Assembly (NCBI GenBank): GCA_900471525.1
Contig: UCEZ01000031.1
Location: 62,001 to 126,000, forward strand
From: Hyphomicrobiales bacterium
GTDB lineage: Bacteria; Pseudomonadota; Alphaproteobacteria; Rhizobiales; Rhizobiaceae
DNA: 64,000 nucleotides
Reading direction: 5' to 3'
The notes under the pieces are model-generated. The model was not told the DNA's origin. It ran no database searches and saw only the letters and a list, made by a program, of their open reading frames with translations. Each line of letters opens with the position of its first letter. The first letter of the stretch is position 1. The position numbers and the translations under genes are program-made. Positions 17,000-26,643 of this stretch are shown here, piece by piece.

Positions 17000-18048
17000 G
17001 CCGGGCCATCGAATTCCTGTTTCGCCGCAAGGGCGGCAAAGGCTGGCACTGGACGGATATCGTCACCTGGGTCTGGCTGATCGTCGGCCTGTTCGTCATG
17101 TTCGGTCCGGCCGTCTGGCTGACGGCATCCTCCTTCAAGTCGCCTGCCGCACTTGCCGAATTCCCCCCGACCATCCTGCCTTATGTCACCCAGAAGGTGA
17201 CGGTCGAAGGTTACGACAAGCCGCTCGATCTCTACACCGTGACATTGGAGGACGGCAGCACGGCGACGCTTGCCGAAGTGCGGCGCATCGGCACCGTCAG
17301 CCAGATGGTCGATCCCGCCAAGCCGGCGGAGATCGTCAAGGTCAACATCGCCAAACGCACGCCGATCCGGCAGATGTCGTTCGCGACCGAGAACTATACC
17401 GAGCCGTTCACCCATTTCGATTTCGTCCGCTACCTCTGGAACTCCGTCTTCGTCACGGTGACCGCGACGCTGATCACGCTGGTGGTCAATTCCATGGCGG
17501 CGTTCGCGCTGAGCAAATACGAGTTTCGCGGCCGGACCTTCGCGATGCTTCTGATCCTCGCGACGCTGATGGTGCCGCTGTCGGTCATCATGGTGCCGCT
17601 CTATTCGATCGTCTCGGCGCTCGGCCTGTTTAACAATCTCTGGGGCGTCATCCTGCCGACGGTGGCAACACCCACCGGCGTGTTCATCCTGCGCCAATAC
17701 ATGCTGACGATCCCTGACGAACTGCTCGATGCCGCGCGCATGGACAAGGCGTCGGAATGGCAGATCTACTGGCGCATCATCCTGCCGCTGACGGCACCGG
17801 CACTCGCCGTGCTCGCCATCTTCTCCGTCGTCTGGCGCTGGAACGACTTCCTCTGGCCGTTGATCGTCCTGTCGCGCAAGGAGCTTTATACCCTGCAGGT
17901 GGGCTTGAGCATCTATTCCGGCGAGCTCAACGTGCAATGGCATTTCATCCTGGCGATGACCGTCGTGACCATGATCCCCGTGGTTCTGGTCTTCCTCTTC
18001 CTGCAGCGCTTCATCACCGCCGGCATCGCCGGAACCGGCCTGAAATAA
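16996..18048 (+). CDS. Carbohydrate ABC transporter permease (MalG/UgpE type) with periplasmic insertion
   Basis: A 350-aa permease, longer than the usual ~280 aa. After the first membrane segment a hydrophilic insertion of roughly 90 residues (from about LPYVTQKVTVEGYDKP to the ENYTEPFTHFDF motif) lies on the periplasmic side. The EAA loop is LLDAARMDKASEWQIYWRI. The insertion may contact the binding protein, as proposed for MalF-type loops; that is inference. It is ATGA-coupled to the upstream permease. Confidence 0.92.
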   Translation: MSRAIEFLFRRKGGKGWHWTDIVTWVWLIVGLFVMFGPAVWLTASSFKSPAALAEFPPTILPYVTQKVTVEGYDKPLDLYTVTLEDGSTATLAEVRRIGTVSQMVDPAKPAEIVKVNIAKRTPIRQMSFATENYTEPFTHFDFVRYLWNSVFVTVTATLITLVVNSMAAFALSKYEFRGRTFAMLLILATLMVPLSVIMVPLYSIVSALGLFNNLWGVILPTVATPTGVFILRQYMLTIPDELLDAARMDKASEWQIYWRIILPLTAPALAVLAIFSVVWRWNDFLWPLIVLSRKELYTLQVGLSIYSGELNVQWHFILAMTVVTMIPVVLVFLFLQRFITAGIAGTGLK

Positions 18049-18057
18049 AGGTGCATC

Positions 18058-19143
18058 ATGGGACACATCAAACTCACCAATGTAACAAAGTCGTTCGGCG
18101 CGATCGACGTGCTCCATGGCATCAACCTGGAGATCGCCAACGGCGAGCTCGTCGTCTTTGTCGGACCATCCGGCTGCGGCAAGTCAACGCTGCTGCGCAT
18201 GATCGCCGGGCTCGAAAAGCCGACCGGCGGTGAACTCGCCATCGACGGCAAGGTGGTCAATGCCATCCCCGCCGCCGATCGCGGGCTCGCCATGGTCTTC
18301 CAGTCCTATGCGCTCTACCCGCATATGAGCGTGCGCCAGAATCTCGCCTTCGGGCTTGAGAATACCAAGATGCCAAAGGCCGAGATTGCCACGCGCATCG
18401 CTGAGGCGGCCCGCATGCTGGAGATCGAGCATTATCTCGACCGCCGTCCCGGGCAGCTTTCCGGCGGCCAGCGCCAGCGCGTCGCCATCGGCCGGGCGAT
18501 TGTGCGCCGTCCCGTCGCCTTCCTGCTCGACGAACCGCTGTCCAACCTTGATGCCGAACTGCGCGGCTCGACCCGCGCCGAACTGGCGGCGCTGCATGCC
18601 CGGCTTTCGGCGACGATGATCTACGTGACACACGACCAGGTCGAGGCGATGACGCTTGCCGACCGGATCGTCGTGCTGCGCGCCGGCCGCATCGAGCAGA
18701 TCGGCACGCCGATGGAACTCTACAATTCTCCGGCAAACCGCTTCGTCGCCGGCTTCATCGGCTCGCCGCACATGAATTTCCTCGAAGGCTCGGTGGAGCC
18801 GTCAACCTCCGGCAAGGCCGTCGCCACCTTCGCCGGCGGCAACAGGCTGGAACTTCCAGTGGCCGGAGACAGCATCGCCAACGGCTCGCGCATCACCCTC
18901 GGCGTGCGCCCGCAGCATGTCTCGATCGGCACCGGCGCTGACGGTATCTCCGCCAAAATCAAACTGGTCGAAGCGCTTGGCTCCGAAACCATCCTTCACA
19001 CCGATGTCGCCGGTCAGAAAATTCTGGTGGTTGCGCCCGGACAGCATAATCTAACGCCGGGTGCGGATATACGCCTGTCGCTGTCATCCGCTCCGCTCCA
19101 TCTGTTCAACGAGAAGGGGTTGCGCCTTGAACACGCTGTTTGA
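18058..19143 (+). CDS. ABC transporter ATP-binding protein (UgpC/MsmK type)
   Basis: A 361-aa ATPase with Walker [10 protein letters not shown], signature LSGGQRQR, Walker [12 protein letters not shown] and switch histidine VTHDQ. A C-terminal TOBE/MOP-like regulatory domain is present ([11 protein letters not shown] and following). It energises the importer made with the two permeases. The ATG at 18058 lies 10 bases after the upstream stop. The 3' end overlaps the kduD start. Confidence 0.95.
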   Translation: MGHIKLTNVTKSFGAIDVLHGINLEIANGELVVFVGPSGCGKSTLLRMIAGLEKPTGGELAIDGKVVNAIPAADRGLAMVFQSYALYPHMSVRQNLAFGLENTKMPKAEIATRIAEAARMLEIEHYLDRRPGQLSGGQRQRVAIGRAIVRRPVAFLLDEPLSNLDAELRGSTRAELAALHARLSATMIYVTHDQVEAMTLADRIVVLRAGRIEQIGTPMELYNSPANRFVAGFIGSPHMNFLEGSVEPSTSGKAVATFAGGNRLELPVAGDSIANGSRITLGVRPQHVSIGTGADGISAKIKLVEALGSETILHTDVAGQKILVVAPGQHNLTPGADIRLSLSSAPLHLFNEKGLRLEHAV

Positions 19144-19885
19144 TCTCTCCGGCAAGGTCGCGCTGGTCACCGGCGCACGAACGGGCCTCGGCAGGGGTAT
19201 GGCGCTCGCTCTCGCCCATGCAGGCGCGGATATCGCAGCACTTGGCTCCAGCGAAATGCCCGAAACAGCCGAGGCCGTCGGCAATGCCGGCCGCCGCTTT
19301 CATGCCCTCGAAGTCGATCTTTCCCAGAAATTCGATGCGAAGGGCATCGTCAGCTCGATCGTCTCGGAGTTGGGCGGTATCGATATCCTCGTCAACAATG
19401 CCGGCATCATCCGCCGCGCCGATCTGCTCGACCATTCGGAAGAGGATTGGGACGATGTTATCGACGTCAATCTGAAGTCGGCCTTCCTCTTGTCGCAGGC
19501 CGTCGCCCGGCACATGGTCGAGACGAAACGGACGGGACGCATCATCAACGTCGCGTCGATGCTCTCCTTCCAGGGCGGCATCCGCGTGCCCGCCTATACC
19601 GCGTCCAAGCACGGCATCGCCGGCCTGACGAAAGCGATGGCCAGCGAGCTTGCGCCCCAAGGCATCACCGTCAACGCCATCGCCCCGGGCTATATGGAGA
19701 CGGACAACACCGAGGCATTGCGCAACGATCCCAACCGCAACGCCCAGATTTCAGCCCGCATTCCGATGGCGCGCTGGGGCACGCCGGACGACCTCGCGAC
19801 ATCGGTCCTGTTCCTCGCCTCTCCCGCCTCCGGCTATGTCACCGGCATAACCGTGCCGGTCGATGGCGGCTGGCTGGTCCGGTAG
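19127..19885 (+). CDS. kduD: SDR oxidoreductase, 2-dehydro-3-deoxy-D-gluconate 5-dehydrogenase
   Basis: About 252 aa, matching KduD (253 aa). It has the SDR cofactor motif [14 protein letters not shown], the catalytic YTASK with upstream serine ([10 protein letters not shown]), and the KduD-like ending DGGWLVR. KduD reduces 2,5-diketo-3-deoxygluconate to 2-keto-3-deoxygluconate, the step after KduI. The most likely start is TTG at 19127 ([10 protein letters not shown]), 17 bases inside the ATPase gene, with GAGAAGGGG upstream; ATG starts further upstream would add residues foreign to the family. Confidence 0.9.
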   Translation: MNTLFDLSGKVALVTGARTGLGRGMALALAHAGADIAALGSSEMPETAEAVGNAGRRFHALEVDLSQKFDAKGIVSSIVSELGGIDILVNNAGIIRRADLLDHSEEDWDDVIDVNLKSAFLLSQAVARHMVETKRTGRIINVASMLSFQGGIRVPAYTASKHGIAGLTKAMASELAPQGITVNAIAPGYMETDNTEALRNDPNRNAQISARIPMARWGTPDDLATSVLFLASPASGYVTGITVPVDGGWLVR

Positions 19886-19898
19886 GCGGGAATCACGA

Positions 19899-20789
19899 AT
19901 GGCCATCTCCATCGAGCGGCTGAGGTCCCTGCTGCGCGTGACGGAAACGTCGCTGGAACTGGTGACGTCCACCGTCGAGGACCATGGCGACCATGTCATT
20001 GAGCGCCTGCGCTTCCGCCTGCCCGGCGGAACGGAAATCCGCGGTTTCCTGACGAGACCGAGCAACAATCCCACGCAGGGACCGGCCATTCTCTACGCCC
20101 ACGCACATGGCGCCCGCTATGATATCGGTGCCAGCGAACTGATCGAAGGACGCCCCGCCCTCCTCGATGCTCCCGGCCCGGTCTTGGCGCGCGAAGGCTA
20201 TGTCACGCTGTGCATCGACATGCCGACCTTCGGCGAGCGCGCGGACGTGACCGAAAGCGCCGCCGTCAAGGCGGCGCTGTGGCATGGCAGGACATTGTTC
20301 GGCCAGATGCTCGGCGAGCAGGCTGCGGCGCTGACTTGGCTTGCGTCACGCAGCGACATCGATCCCGCCCGCATCGGCATGACCGGGATTTCGATGGGCG
20401 CAACACTCACCTATTTCCTGTCAGCGATCGACACCCGCATCAACGCTGCCGCGCATCTCTGCTGCTACGCCGATTTCGCCAGGCTCGTTGAAACCGGCGC
20501 ACACGACCTGCATGGCCACTATCTCACCATACCCGGTCTTCTCACCGAGACCTCGACCGGAGAGATCGCCGGTCTAATCGCCCCACGTCCCCAGCTTATC
20601 TGTGTCGGTCTCGACGATCCCCTGACCCCGCCGCCCGCGATCCGCCGCGCCTTCGTTGAAACCGCCGCCGCCTACGCCGCCGTGGGCGCAACGCGGCACC
20701 TGTCTCTTCTGGAAGAAGACGGCATCGGACACCGCGAAACCGAAATGATGCGCCGGCAGGTTCTCGATTTTTTTCGAGGCTACTTATAG
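19899..20789 (+). CDS. Alpha/beta hydrolase (dienelactone-hydrolase-like / possible carbohydrate esterase)
   Basis: A 296-aa alpha/beta hydrolase. The nucleophile motif is GMTGISMGATL, the acid lies in CVGLDDPLTP and the histidine in EEDGIGHRE, so the triad is complete. The early motif ILYAHAHGARYDIGASELIEG is like peptidase-S9/acetyl-esterase-type hydrolases. As the last gene of the uronate operon it may remove acetyl or methyl esters from imported oligosaccharides, which is inference. No signal peptide is evident. It starts 13 bases after kduD. Confidence 0.85.
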   Translation: MAISIERLRSLLRVTETSLELVTSTVEDHGDHVIERLRFRLPGGTEIRGFLTRPSNNPTQGPAILYAHAHGARYDIGASELIEGRPALLDAPGPVLAREGYVTLCIDMPTFGERADVTESAAVKAALWHGRTLFGQMLGEQAAALTWLASRSDIDPARIGMTGISMGATLTYFLSAIDTRINAAAHLCCYADFARLVETGAHDLHGHYLTIPGLLTETSTGEIAGLIAPRPQLICVGLDDPLTPPPAIRRAFVETAAAYAAVGATRHLSLLEEDGIGHRETEMMRRQVLDFFRGYL

Positions 20790-20795
20790 CCCGGA

Positions 20796-22355
20796 TCAAC
20801 TTGCTTCCCGTGCATCATCGCGATTGGCGCGTCTGTCCGGTATGCGACGCGCTTCGAGATTGCGAGACAGGTTTTCGTCCAGCACCCCTGAGGAATCGGT
20901 GATCATCGTCGGAGAAAAATGTGGGCGAAATTTCTCGGAAACCTGAAAGGCCGGCGTGTAGAGCGGCCCCAACGGCTGAGTCGTCGTCACATAGGTAAGG
21001 CTTGCCTCTCCTGCCGCCTCTCTTTCCAGCCGCCGGCGATGGATGATCGAAGGAACGGCAAGCCGCAGGCTGTTGGCGAGCAAATGCGCCATCTGCCGGC
21101 CCGAAAGCGAGCGGCGATAGTTCATGTAGAACCCGAGGCAGTGATACAGGATACGGGATCGGTGACCGTCAAGCCGCGCCAGCTGCCGCGCGAAAACAGC
21201 AGCTTCGTCAATGCTGTCGAGCGGCTTCGTCATCAACGTAAAACCATCCATGTCGCGCAGCTTGGCCGATGGCAGGAAACGGTTTTCGGCAAGGCTCTCA
21301 TGAAACAACGGCGTGCCAAGCAGGGGGATTGCCAGGCTGAGGAAGGCAGGCAAGGGTATCGTCCGCTCGCCGGTGATAAAATCGAGTTCGTCCCGCATCG
21401 CCTGAAGCGTTTGCGAGGAAGGATCGAACATCAGGCCGTATTGGAACGCGATGCCCGCCTTGAGGCTGCTCCGGATCGCATCCAGCTGCGGCACGATCAG
21501 GTTCTGCTTCTTCTGATATCGCTTCAGCTGGGTTTCGCTCAGCGATTCCACGCCGCTGAAGAGGCCGAGGCAACCCGCCTCGCGGACGGCTTCCATATTA
21601 CGCGGGTCCTTGAAGAAGTCGCCCGTGACAAGCGCAATCCAGCCCTGGAACAGGCCTTGCCGCCAGAGAGACCGGATGAGATCCAGCTTGGCGAGGAAAG
21701 CATCCCTGCTGTTGCCGTAGAAATTGTTGTCGATGAACAGGATGTATTTGTTGGGACGGGCGCCGCGTATCTGAGCTTCGATATAAGCGAGGTCATAGGA
21801 ATGATAGTGCCTTCTCTCACCGGTCAGCGCGCAGAAACTGCATTTGAAATTGCAGTAACGGCTGGTCTCGACATAATTGACCGGGCCGCCCCAGTTGATG
21901 AGGTCGAAGCGCGGCAGCAGCGTGTCGGACACGGCCCAATCCCCGAACACCGCGCGGGCAACATCCTGCATCTGTTCAACGTCGCCGTCGCAGACATAAT
22001 CAAAGCATTCGGCACTGGAGACCGGCATATTGCGCGCCGCCGGCCCACCGGCAACCACTACGCAGCCGGGAGACTTGGTGCGGGTATAGGCGGTCAGATG
22101 CCGCATGCGGTCGAACGCGGCGGTAACCCCCGTCAGCACCAGCATGTCCTGCCCGCAGAATGCCGCCTCGTCGATGAGTGGCCCGCTATGGAACTCGCTG
22201 TAGATGCTGACGTCTATTCTTTCCCTGTTGAAGGCTCCGGCGAGGAAGACGTGCCCCATGCCTTGTGGAATGAAGTCGGGCCGTCCGCGCGGATTTCGGG
22301 TCTCGTCGAAATGCGCAAGAACAATCAGAACCCGCGGACGCCGAAACAGGTTCAT
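20796..22355 (-). CDS. B12-binding-domain radical SAM protein
   Basis: A 519-aa protein. Residues about 1-140 resemble a cobalamin-binding Rossmann domain (VLIVLAHFDETRNPRG, VLTGVTAAFDRM, VVVAGGPAARN). The radical SAM cluster motif is C168-x3-C172-x2-C175 (RYCNFKCSFCALTG), followed by a TIM-barrel core including LFIDNNFYGN and LGLFSGVESLSETQLKRY. It resembles BchE-type family members; substrate and product are unknown. Its ATG overlaps the stop of the cyclase gene (ATGA), so the two proteins are probably made together. The last ~90 residues are polar and unassigned. Confidence 0.9.
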   Translation of the reverse strand: MNLFRRPRVLIVLAHFDETRNPRGRPDFIPQGMGHVFLAGAFNRERIDVSIYSEFHSGPLIDEAAFCGQDMLVLTGVTAAFDRMRHLTAYTRTKSPGCVVVAGGPAARNMPVSSAECFDYVCDGDVEQMQDVARAVFGDWAVSDTLLPRFDLINWGGPVNYVETSRYCNFKCSFCALTGERRHYHSYDLAYIEAQIRGARPNKYILFIDNNFYGNSRDAFLAKLDLIRSLWRQGLFQGWIALVTGDFFKDPRNMEAVREAGCLGLFSGVESLSETQLKRYQKKQNLIVPQLDAIRSSLKAGIAFQYGLMFDPSSQTLQAMRDELDFITGERTIPLPAFLSLAIPLLGTPLFHESLAENRFLPSAKLRDMDGFTLMTKPLDSIDEAAVFARQLARLDGHRSRILYHCLGFYMNYRRSLSGRQMAHLLANSLRLAVPSIIHRRRLEREAAGEASLTYVTTTQPLGPLYTPAFQVSEKFRPHFSPTMITDSSGVLDENLSRNLEARRIPDRRANRDDAREAS

Positions 22356-25300
22356 TGCCAGCCTCGCTGCCCCAGGGCCGAGGTGGCCGGCGGCGCGCGG
22401 AAATCGATCCCGCCATTTTCGAGGTGCACGACTTCGCTCCAGGGGGCTTTGCTGCCAGCCAGCAGCTGTTCGAATTGGCGCCGGTGCGCGGCGTCACCCG
22501 GTCCGGAGGGATGCTGGATGGCAGCAGCAGCCACGGCAGGCATGGCTAGACGTACAGCCTCGTCAAAGGCGCGGCCGGCAGCCCGTTCGGCCCGGCGGGT
22601 CTGGCCAAGACGCGTGCGCAGCGTCGCTTCACACAGAAATGTGGCCGGCCGACCGATCGGGTAAACGCGTGCGAACCGCCGAAGCTTCGCAAGAACGGAA
22701 CCAGCCAGGGAAAGATCTGTGCCTCCCTGCTCGATCGCAACGTCAAACAGGCGAACCAGCGCCGGCAAGGTACGCGTCTTCATCGCCGGATTGAGATCGG
22801 CACACCAGCGCAGCGCACGCTCGAACCACGATGCCGCCTCGATCGAGTTGCCTCGCCGATGGGCAGCTTCGGCGAGGTAGGAGGCGCCTTCGACGCAATG
22901 CACGAGTTCAAGGCCACCGGCGCGCTCGGCGATGACAAGCCCAAGCTCGTCGAGCATCGGAGGCATCGCGTCCGTTTCTCCAAGCGCTGCATGGCCCCGT
23001 ATGCCACCGAGCAGACCGCATCCGAGCACCTGTGTGTCGCCTCTCCTGCGGCCTTCCTCACAGATCCGCTTGACGAGTGCTTTCCACGGCTCAACGCCCT
23101 TAAAAGCCGGCGTCAGGAGCCAAGGTCCTGAAATCGTCTCAAGACCAACAGCCAACTCGCACCATCGCCGCAAATCGCCCAACGCCGATGCAATCTGCAA
23201 GCCCGCTTCGAATTCATTTTTCCCCTCGCTCCAGTGGCCGATGCCTATCTGGTAGAGACCCGCAAGCAGGTGAACGCGGACCCGCGTTCCGGGACGATCT
23301 ATGCGTTCGGACAGCGCACTCGCGAGCCGGCTATAGTGCGCGGCCTGCTTGCGAAGCGGGATTACGCCGCAGATCGCGCCGAGGCTGGCATAGTTGACAG
23401 CCATGACCGGCGAGACCAGGGCATTCCTCTCTGCAAGGTTGGTCGCCCGAAGAGTGGCGTGGACCAGCCTTAGTTTCTCGCTTGTAAAATAGTAGATTCG
23501 TGTCAAATCCTCATGGGCTTTTGTGGCAAGCAGAAACGGATCGGATTGCGACTGCGCCACCTCTTTCTTCAAGATCCAGTCCGCATCCCGGTGCGTTACG
23601 CGGCGCCATATTTGCTCGAGCGCGTCGAGAACCAGGTGCAGGGCCAGGCTCGCGGAGGAACCCGGAAGCGGAACGCCCGCAAGCCGTAGCCCTTCCTCAT
23701 AGGCCTGCCTTGCCACCGCCGCCCTGCCAAGATTGAGGCTGGCCTCGCCGAGCAGAAAGCAGGCCGCCGCGCGTCTGGCTGGCGCGATCTCGATTGCCAT
23801 CTCTTTCGCCGTCCGGAAGAAACGATCGATCATATCCACGACGGCTTCATTGTCGAATTGGCGCAGGCGCAATTCGGCCACCCGGTCGAGGTAGTTGAAC
23901 GAAAGAGCGACTTCCCCTGCCCGCTCCCAGTGACTGAGGATGAGCGGCAGGTTCTCGGCATTATCCGGCTGTCGGCTTTCTTCCATCGTCCGGGCGATGG
24001 CGCGGTGGGCTTCGCGGCGCTGTTCGGCAAGCATGCTGTCATAGATGGCCTTGCGAATGATCGCGTGGCTGAAGACGAAATGGTCCGGACGGTCATCCGC
24101 GGGCTTTATCAGGTGAGCGGCCTGGAGCCGGGCAAGACATTCGCCGATGTCCATTTCTGTTAACTTCACCGGCGGCAATGCGCTGAGGTCGCCGGCGGCG
24201 AAGGTCGAGCCCATGGCGCTCGCCAGTTTCAAGAGCACCTGCTGGTCCGCAGGCAGTCTGTCGGTTCGGCTGAGAACCGTCACCTTCGCGATGCCGAGCA
24301 AAGCGGCTTCGCTCGGGCGGCTGCCGGTGATCGGTGTCGATGCGGAAGCATCACCCGTGAACGCTCCGCGCTCACCGATCATTCGACAAATTTCGCCGAT
24401 CAGAAACGGGTTTCCTGCCGACTGGGCATAAACCACTTCGTCGAAGCTTCCGGATGGTGGATCGGCGCGCATGAACGCGCGCACGAGTGCGGCCGTGTCT
24501 TCGAAATCGAGCGGCATGAGGTCGAGCAACTGCAGCTGGATGTCCGGCAACCCAGCCCATCGTTGAATGTCCGCCCTGGTCTCTGTGCTGCGGGTGGAAA
24601 CGATGACCGGGACCGGCGCCAGCCCCGAAATCAGGCGTCCCAGCAAGTGGCCAGAAACCTCGTCCAGCCAATGGACATCCTCAAGAACGATGAGGCCAGC
24701 CCGCGGTTCGATGCTACCGGTCAAAAGTTCGTAGAGCAGTTTTCGCAGGTTGTGTGATCGCCCGTCGCCCGACATGGCCTGCATCTCGGCCGTCTCGGGC
24801 AGCGTGAGATCCATCGCATCATTGAGCAGTGGTGCCAGGCGTGTCAGGTCGGGCCTGCCTTCCAGGAAGCGGTAGACCTGTTCGGTCGCCTCCCGTCCGC
24901 GCAGATCGCCCAGCCCGATCAGTTCCCGGATGATACCCCGCCAGGCGAAATAGGGCGCTGCACGCTCGATGTCATCGGCGCCGCCCACGAAAACCCGGAT
25001 GCCGCGCTCCCGGCAACGGTCGACAAAGGTCCGCAACAAAGCCGATTTCCCGACACCGGGGTCGCCCCGAATGACCAGTACCCCCGCCTGTTCTCTGCCG
25101 ATCCCCTCCATGTACCGCGACAAAAACTCGAGCTCCGTCGCCCGGCTCACCAGCGCAGGCGGGCCAACGTTGGTAGCGACGCCCGCGGCAGCAAGGGGAA
25201 CAAACGCCTGAACACCGCCGCGAACACCGGGAACGGACAACGACCACGGCCCAGCAAAGGTGACCTGACCGGCGGTTTCATGTGCGGTGGCGCTGTCGAC

Positions 25301-26470
25301 GAGAATGCGTCCGGCCGCGACGCTCGCCAGACGCGCCGCCGTATTCGCCGCCTCCCCCACCACCGTGTAATCGGCGCGATGCGCGGCACCAAGCGCTCCG
25401 CAAAAGCTTTCGCCGGTGGCGATACCCATCGACAGGCTCGAGCCAGGTCCTTCGAGTTCAGCAGAAAGGCGAAGAGCCGCAACGATCGCTCGCCGGGCAT
25501 TATCGGCATGCTTCTCGCCGGGAAGACCGAAAACAGCGAAGACTTCGAGTCCGCCGGCGTGCAGCAGGGTGTGAAGGACCTCACCGCCGGCCCCGGTGAC
25601 GGTGGAGATTGAAAGCGCGACAAGATCGTTCAGTCGATCGAGATCGGCATCGAGTTCGCGGCCTGCGATATGCGCGAACATCGCGGTGACCGTCCGCAGA
25701 TCCGCAAGCCATTCCGAAAGAGGCGATAACAAACGGCTTCGCAACGCTTGCGGCAGATATGTGCCGAGGTTCTTCGACATCACCGCGGCCTTGACCCTGC
25801 GGCCATTGCCGGTTGCCGGATAGGGTTCGATCTGTTCGAAACGCGTGGTTCCCTCGCGCCCCGGCTGTCCGGTCGCTCGCCGGTCGACCAGCCTCCACAC
25901 CTCGCTCGACACAAGGATTTCTCCGGCATCGCTCAATTGTCCACAGTGATCGACCTGCGAAAAACAATCGCCGCTGACGACAAGCCACCGTTGACCGGCG
26001 CGCGGCATCAGGTGGAGAAGTGCGATACGGCCTGCGCCGACGGCGGTCCGCAACTGAAGCGTACCTTCCGGATGGGCCGGCCCTTCGATCTGTTCACGAA
26101 TGCGGGCTGCGCAATCGCAACTGCGCCAGGCCGCCCGCTCGATCTCGTCAGCCGACTGCGCCCGCCAGCCTGCAAGCAAGCTGTCGCCCCCGAAGTTGAA
26201 GACCGTGCCACCATGCTCCTCGACATAGTTGACCAGTTGGCTCATGAACCCATTCAAAAGCAGGCTGATGCGCTCGGCGCCCGCTGCGCGATCGCTTTCG
26301 GAAAGCTTGGCCGTCAGTTTCGTGGAGCCGGAAATGTCGACCAGAAGCAACGATCCAAGGAATTCTTCCCGCATGGGGGTGGCAATTTCTGTCGCGGCCA
26401 GCGAAGACCATTGGACAAGGGCCCCCGGCAGATAACGCTGGATTTCATACTTGCCGGCACCGATAACCAC
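22352..26470 (-). CDS. Tandem adenylate/guanylate cyclase - P-loop ATPase - helical repeat protein
   Basis: A 1372-aa multidomain protein. Cyclase domain 1 (about 38-200) has LLVDISGSTKLTAKL (D45) and FNFGGDSLLAGW (D96), retaining the metal aspartates. Cyclase domain 2 (about 258-400) lacks them (AMFAHIAGR) but keeps the transition-state motif VGEAANTAARLA (N376, R380). A P-loop ATPase follows: Walker A GDPGVGKS near 469-476, Walker B LIVLEDVHWLDE. The C-terminal half is helical, TPR-like. The halves look complementary, as in mammalian soluble adenylyl cyclase. The lysine usual for ATP selection appears as asparagine. A GTG start at 26470 follows GGGGGA. No membrane segment is seen. Confidence 0.92.
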   Translation of the reverse strand: MVIGAGKYEIQRYLPGALVQWSSLAATEIATPMREEFLGSLLLVDISGSTKLTAKLSESDRAAGAERISLLLNGFMSQLVNYVEEHGGTVFNFGGDSLLAGWRAQSADEIERAAWRSCDCAARIREQIEGPAHPEGTLQLRTAVGAGRIALLHLMPRAGQRWLVVSGDCFSQVDHCGQLSDAGEILVSSEVWRLVDRRATGQPGREGTTRFEQIEPYPATGNGRRVKAAVMSKNLGTYLPQALRSRLLSPLSEWLADLRTVTAMFAHIAGRELDADLDRLNDLVALSISTVTGAGGEVLHTLLHAGGLEVFAVFGLPGEKHADNARRAIVAALRLSAELEGPGSSLSMGIATGESFCGALGAAHRADYTVVGEAANTAARLASVAAGRILVDSATAHETAGQVTFAGPWSLSVPGVRGGVQAFVPLAAAGVATNVGPPALVSRATELEFLSRYMEGIGREQAGVLVIRGDPGVGKSALLRTFVDRCRERGIRVFVGGADDIERAAPYFAWRGIIRELIGLGDLRGREATEQVYRFLEGRPDLTRLAPLLNDAMDLTLPETAEMQAMSGDGRSHNLRKLLYELLTGSIEPRAGLIVLEDVHWLDEVSGHLLGRLISGLAPVPVIVSTRSTETRADIQRWAGLPDIQLQLLDLMPLDFEDTAALVRAFMRADPPSGSFDEVVYAQSAGNPFLIGEICRMIGERGAFTGDASASTPITGSRPSEAALLGIAKVTVLSRTDRLPADQQVLLKLASAMGSTFAAGDLSALPPVKLTEMDIGECLARLQAAHLIKPADDRPDHFVFSHAIIRKAIYDSMLAEQRREAHRAIARTMEESRQPDNAENLPLILSHWERAGEVALSFNYLDRVAELRLRQFDNEAVVDMIDRFFRTAKEMAIEIAPARRAAACFLLGEASLNLGRAAVARQAYEEGLRLAGVPLPGSSASLALHLVLDALEQIWRRVTHRDADWILKKEVAQSQSDPFLLATKAHEDLTRIYYFTSEKLRLVHATLRATNLAERNALVSPVMAVNYASLGAICGVIPLRKQAAHYSRLASALSERIDRPGTRVRVHLLAGLYQIGIGHWSEGKNEFEAGLQIASALGDLRRWCELAVGLETISGPWLLTPAFKGVEPWKALVKRICEEGRRRGDTQVLGCGLLGGIRGHAALGETDAMPPMLDELGLVIAERAGGLELVHCVEGASYLAEAAHRRGNSIEAASWFERALRWCADLNPAMKTRTLPALVRLFDVAIEQGGTDLSLAGSVLAKLRRFARVYPIGRPATFLCEATLRTRLGQTRRAERAAGRAFDEAVRLAMPAVAAAAIQHPSGPGDAAHRRQFEQLLAGSKAPWSEVVHLENGGIDFRAPPATSALGQRGWQ

Positions 26471-26643
26471 GCAGCATTCCCCCTATATTTTAGAGTAACA
26501 TGCCTGCGATCCGTCCGAAAGCTGCATCGATTGCGCTGCCATCATCATGGTTACGGCAAGTAAAAACGGGTTTTCTTCAAGTCGGCCGCGGAGTATTGTC
26601 GAATGGTTGTGTGCGGAGGGCGCGGCAACAAGAGGGGGCAAAC
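26471..26643. promoter_or_regulatory. Divergent promoter region, cyclase / amidohydrolase
   Basis: A 173-bp non-coding gap separates the two divergent genes and must hold both promoters. An AT-rich stretch (CTATATTTTAGAG, about 26485-26497) could be a -10 region for the cyclase gene. No clear operator is visible. Confidence 0.4.

Noticed and set aside
16855-18117. 420-codon open frame on the minus strand
   Set aside because: It is antisense to the MalG-type permease and is very rich in His, Asp and Arg, a mirror-image composition artefact of hydrophobic codons.
20919-22664. 581-codon open frame on the plus strand
   Set aside because: It is antisense to the radical SAM and cyclase genes, whose motifs are unmistakable; no ribosome-binding site or domain is seen.
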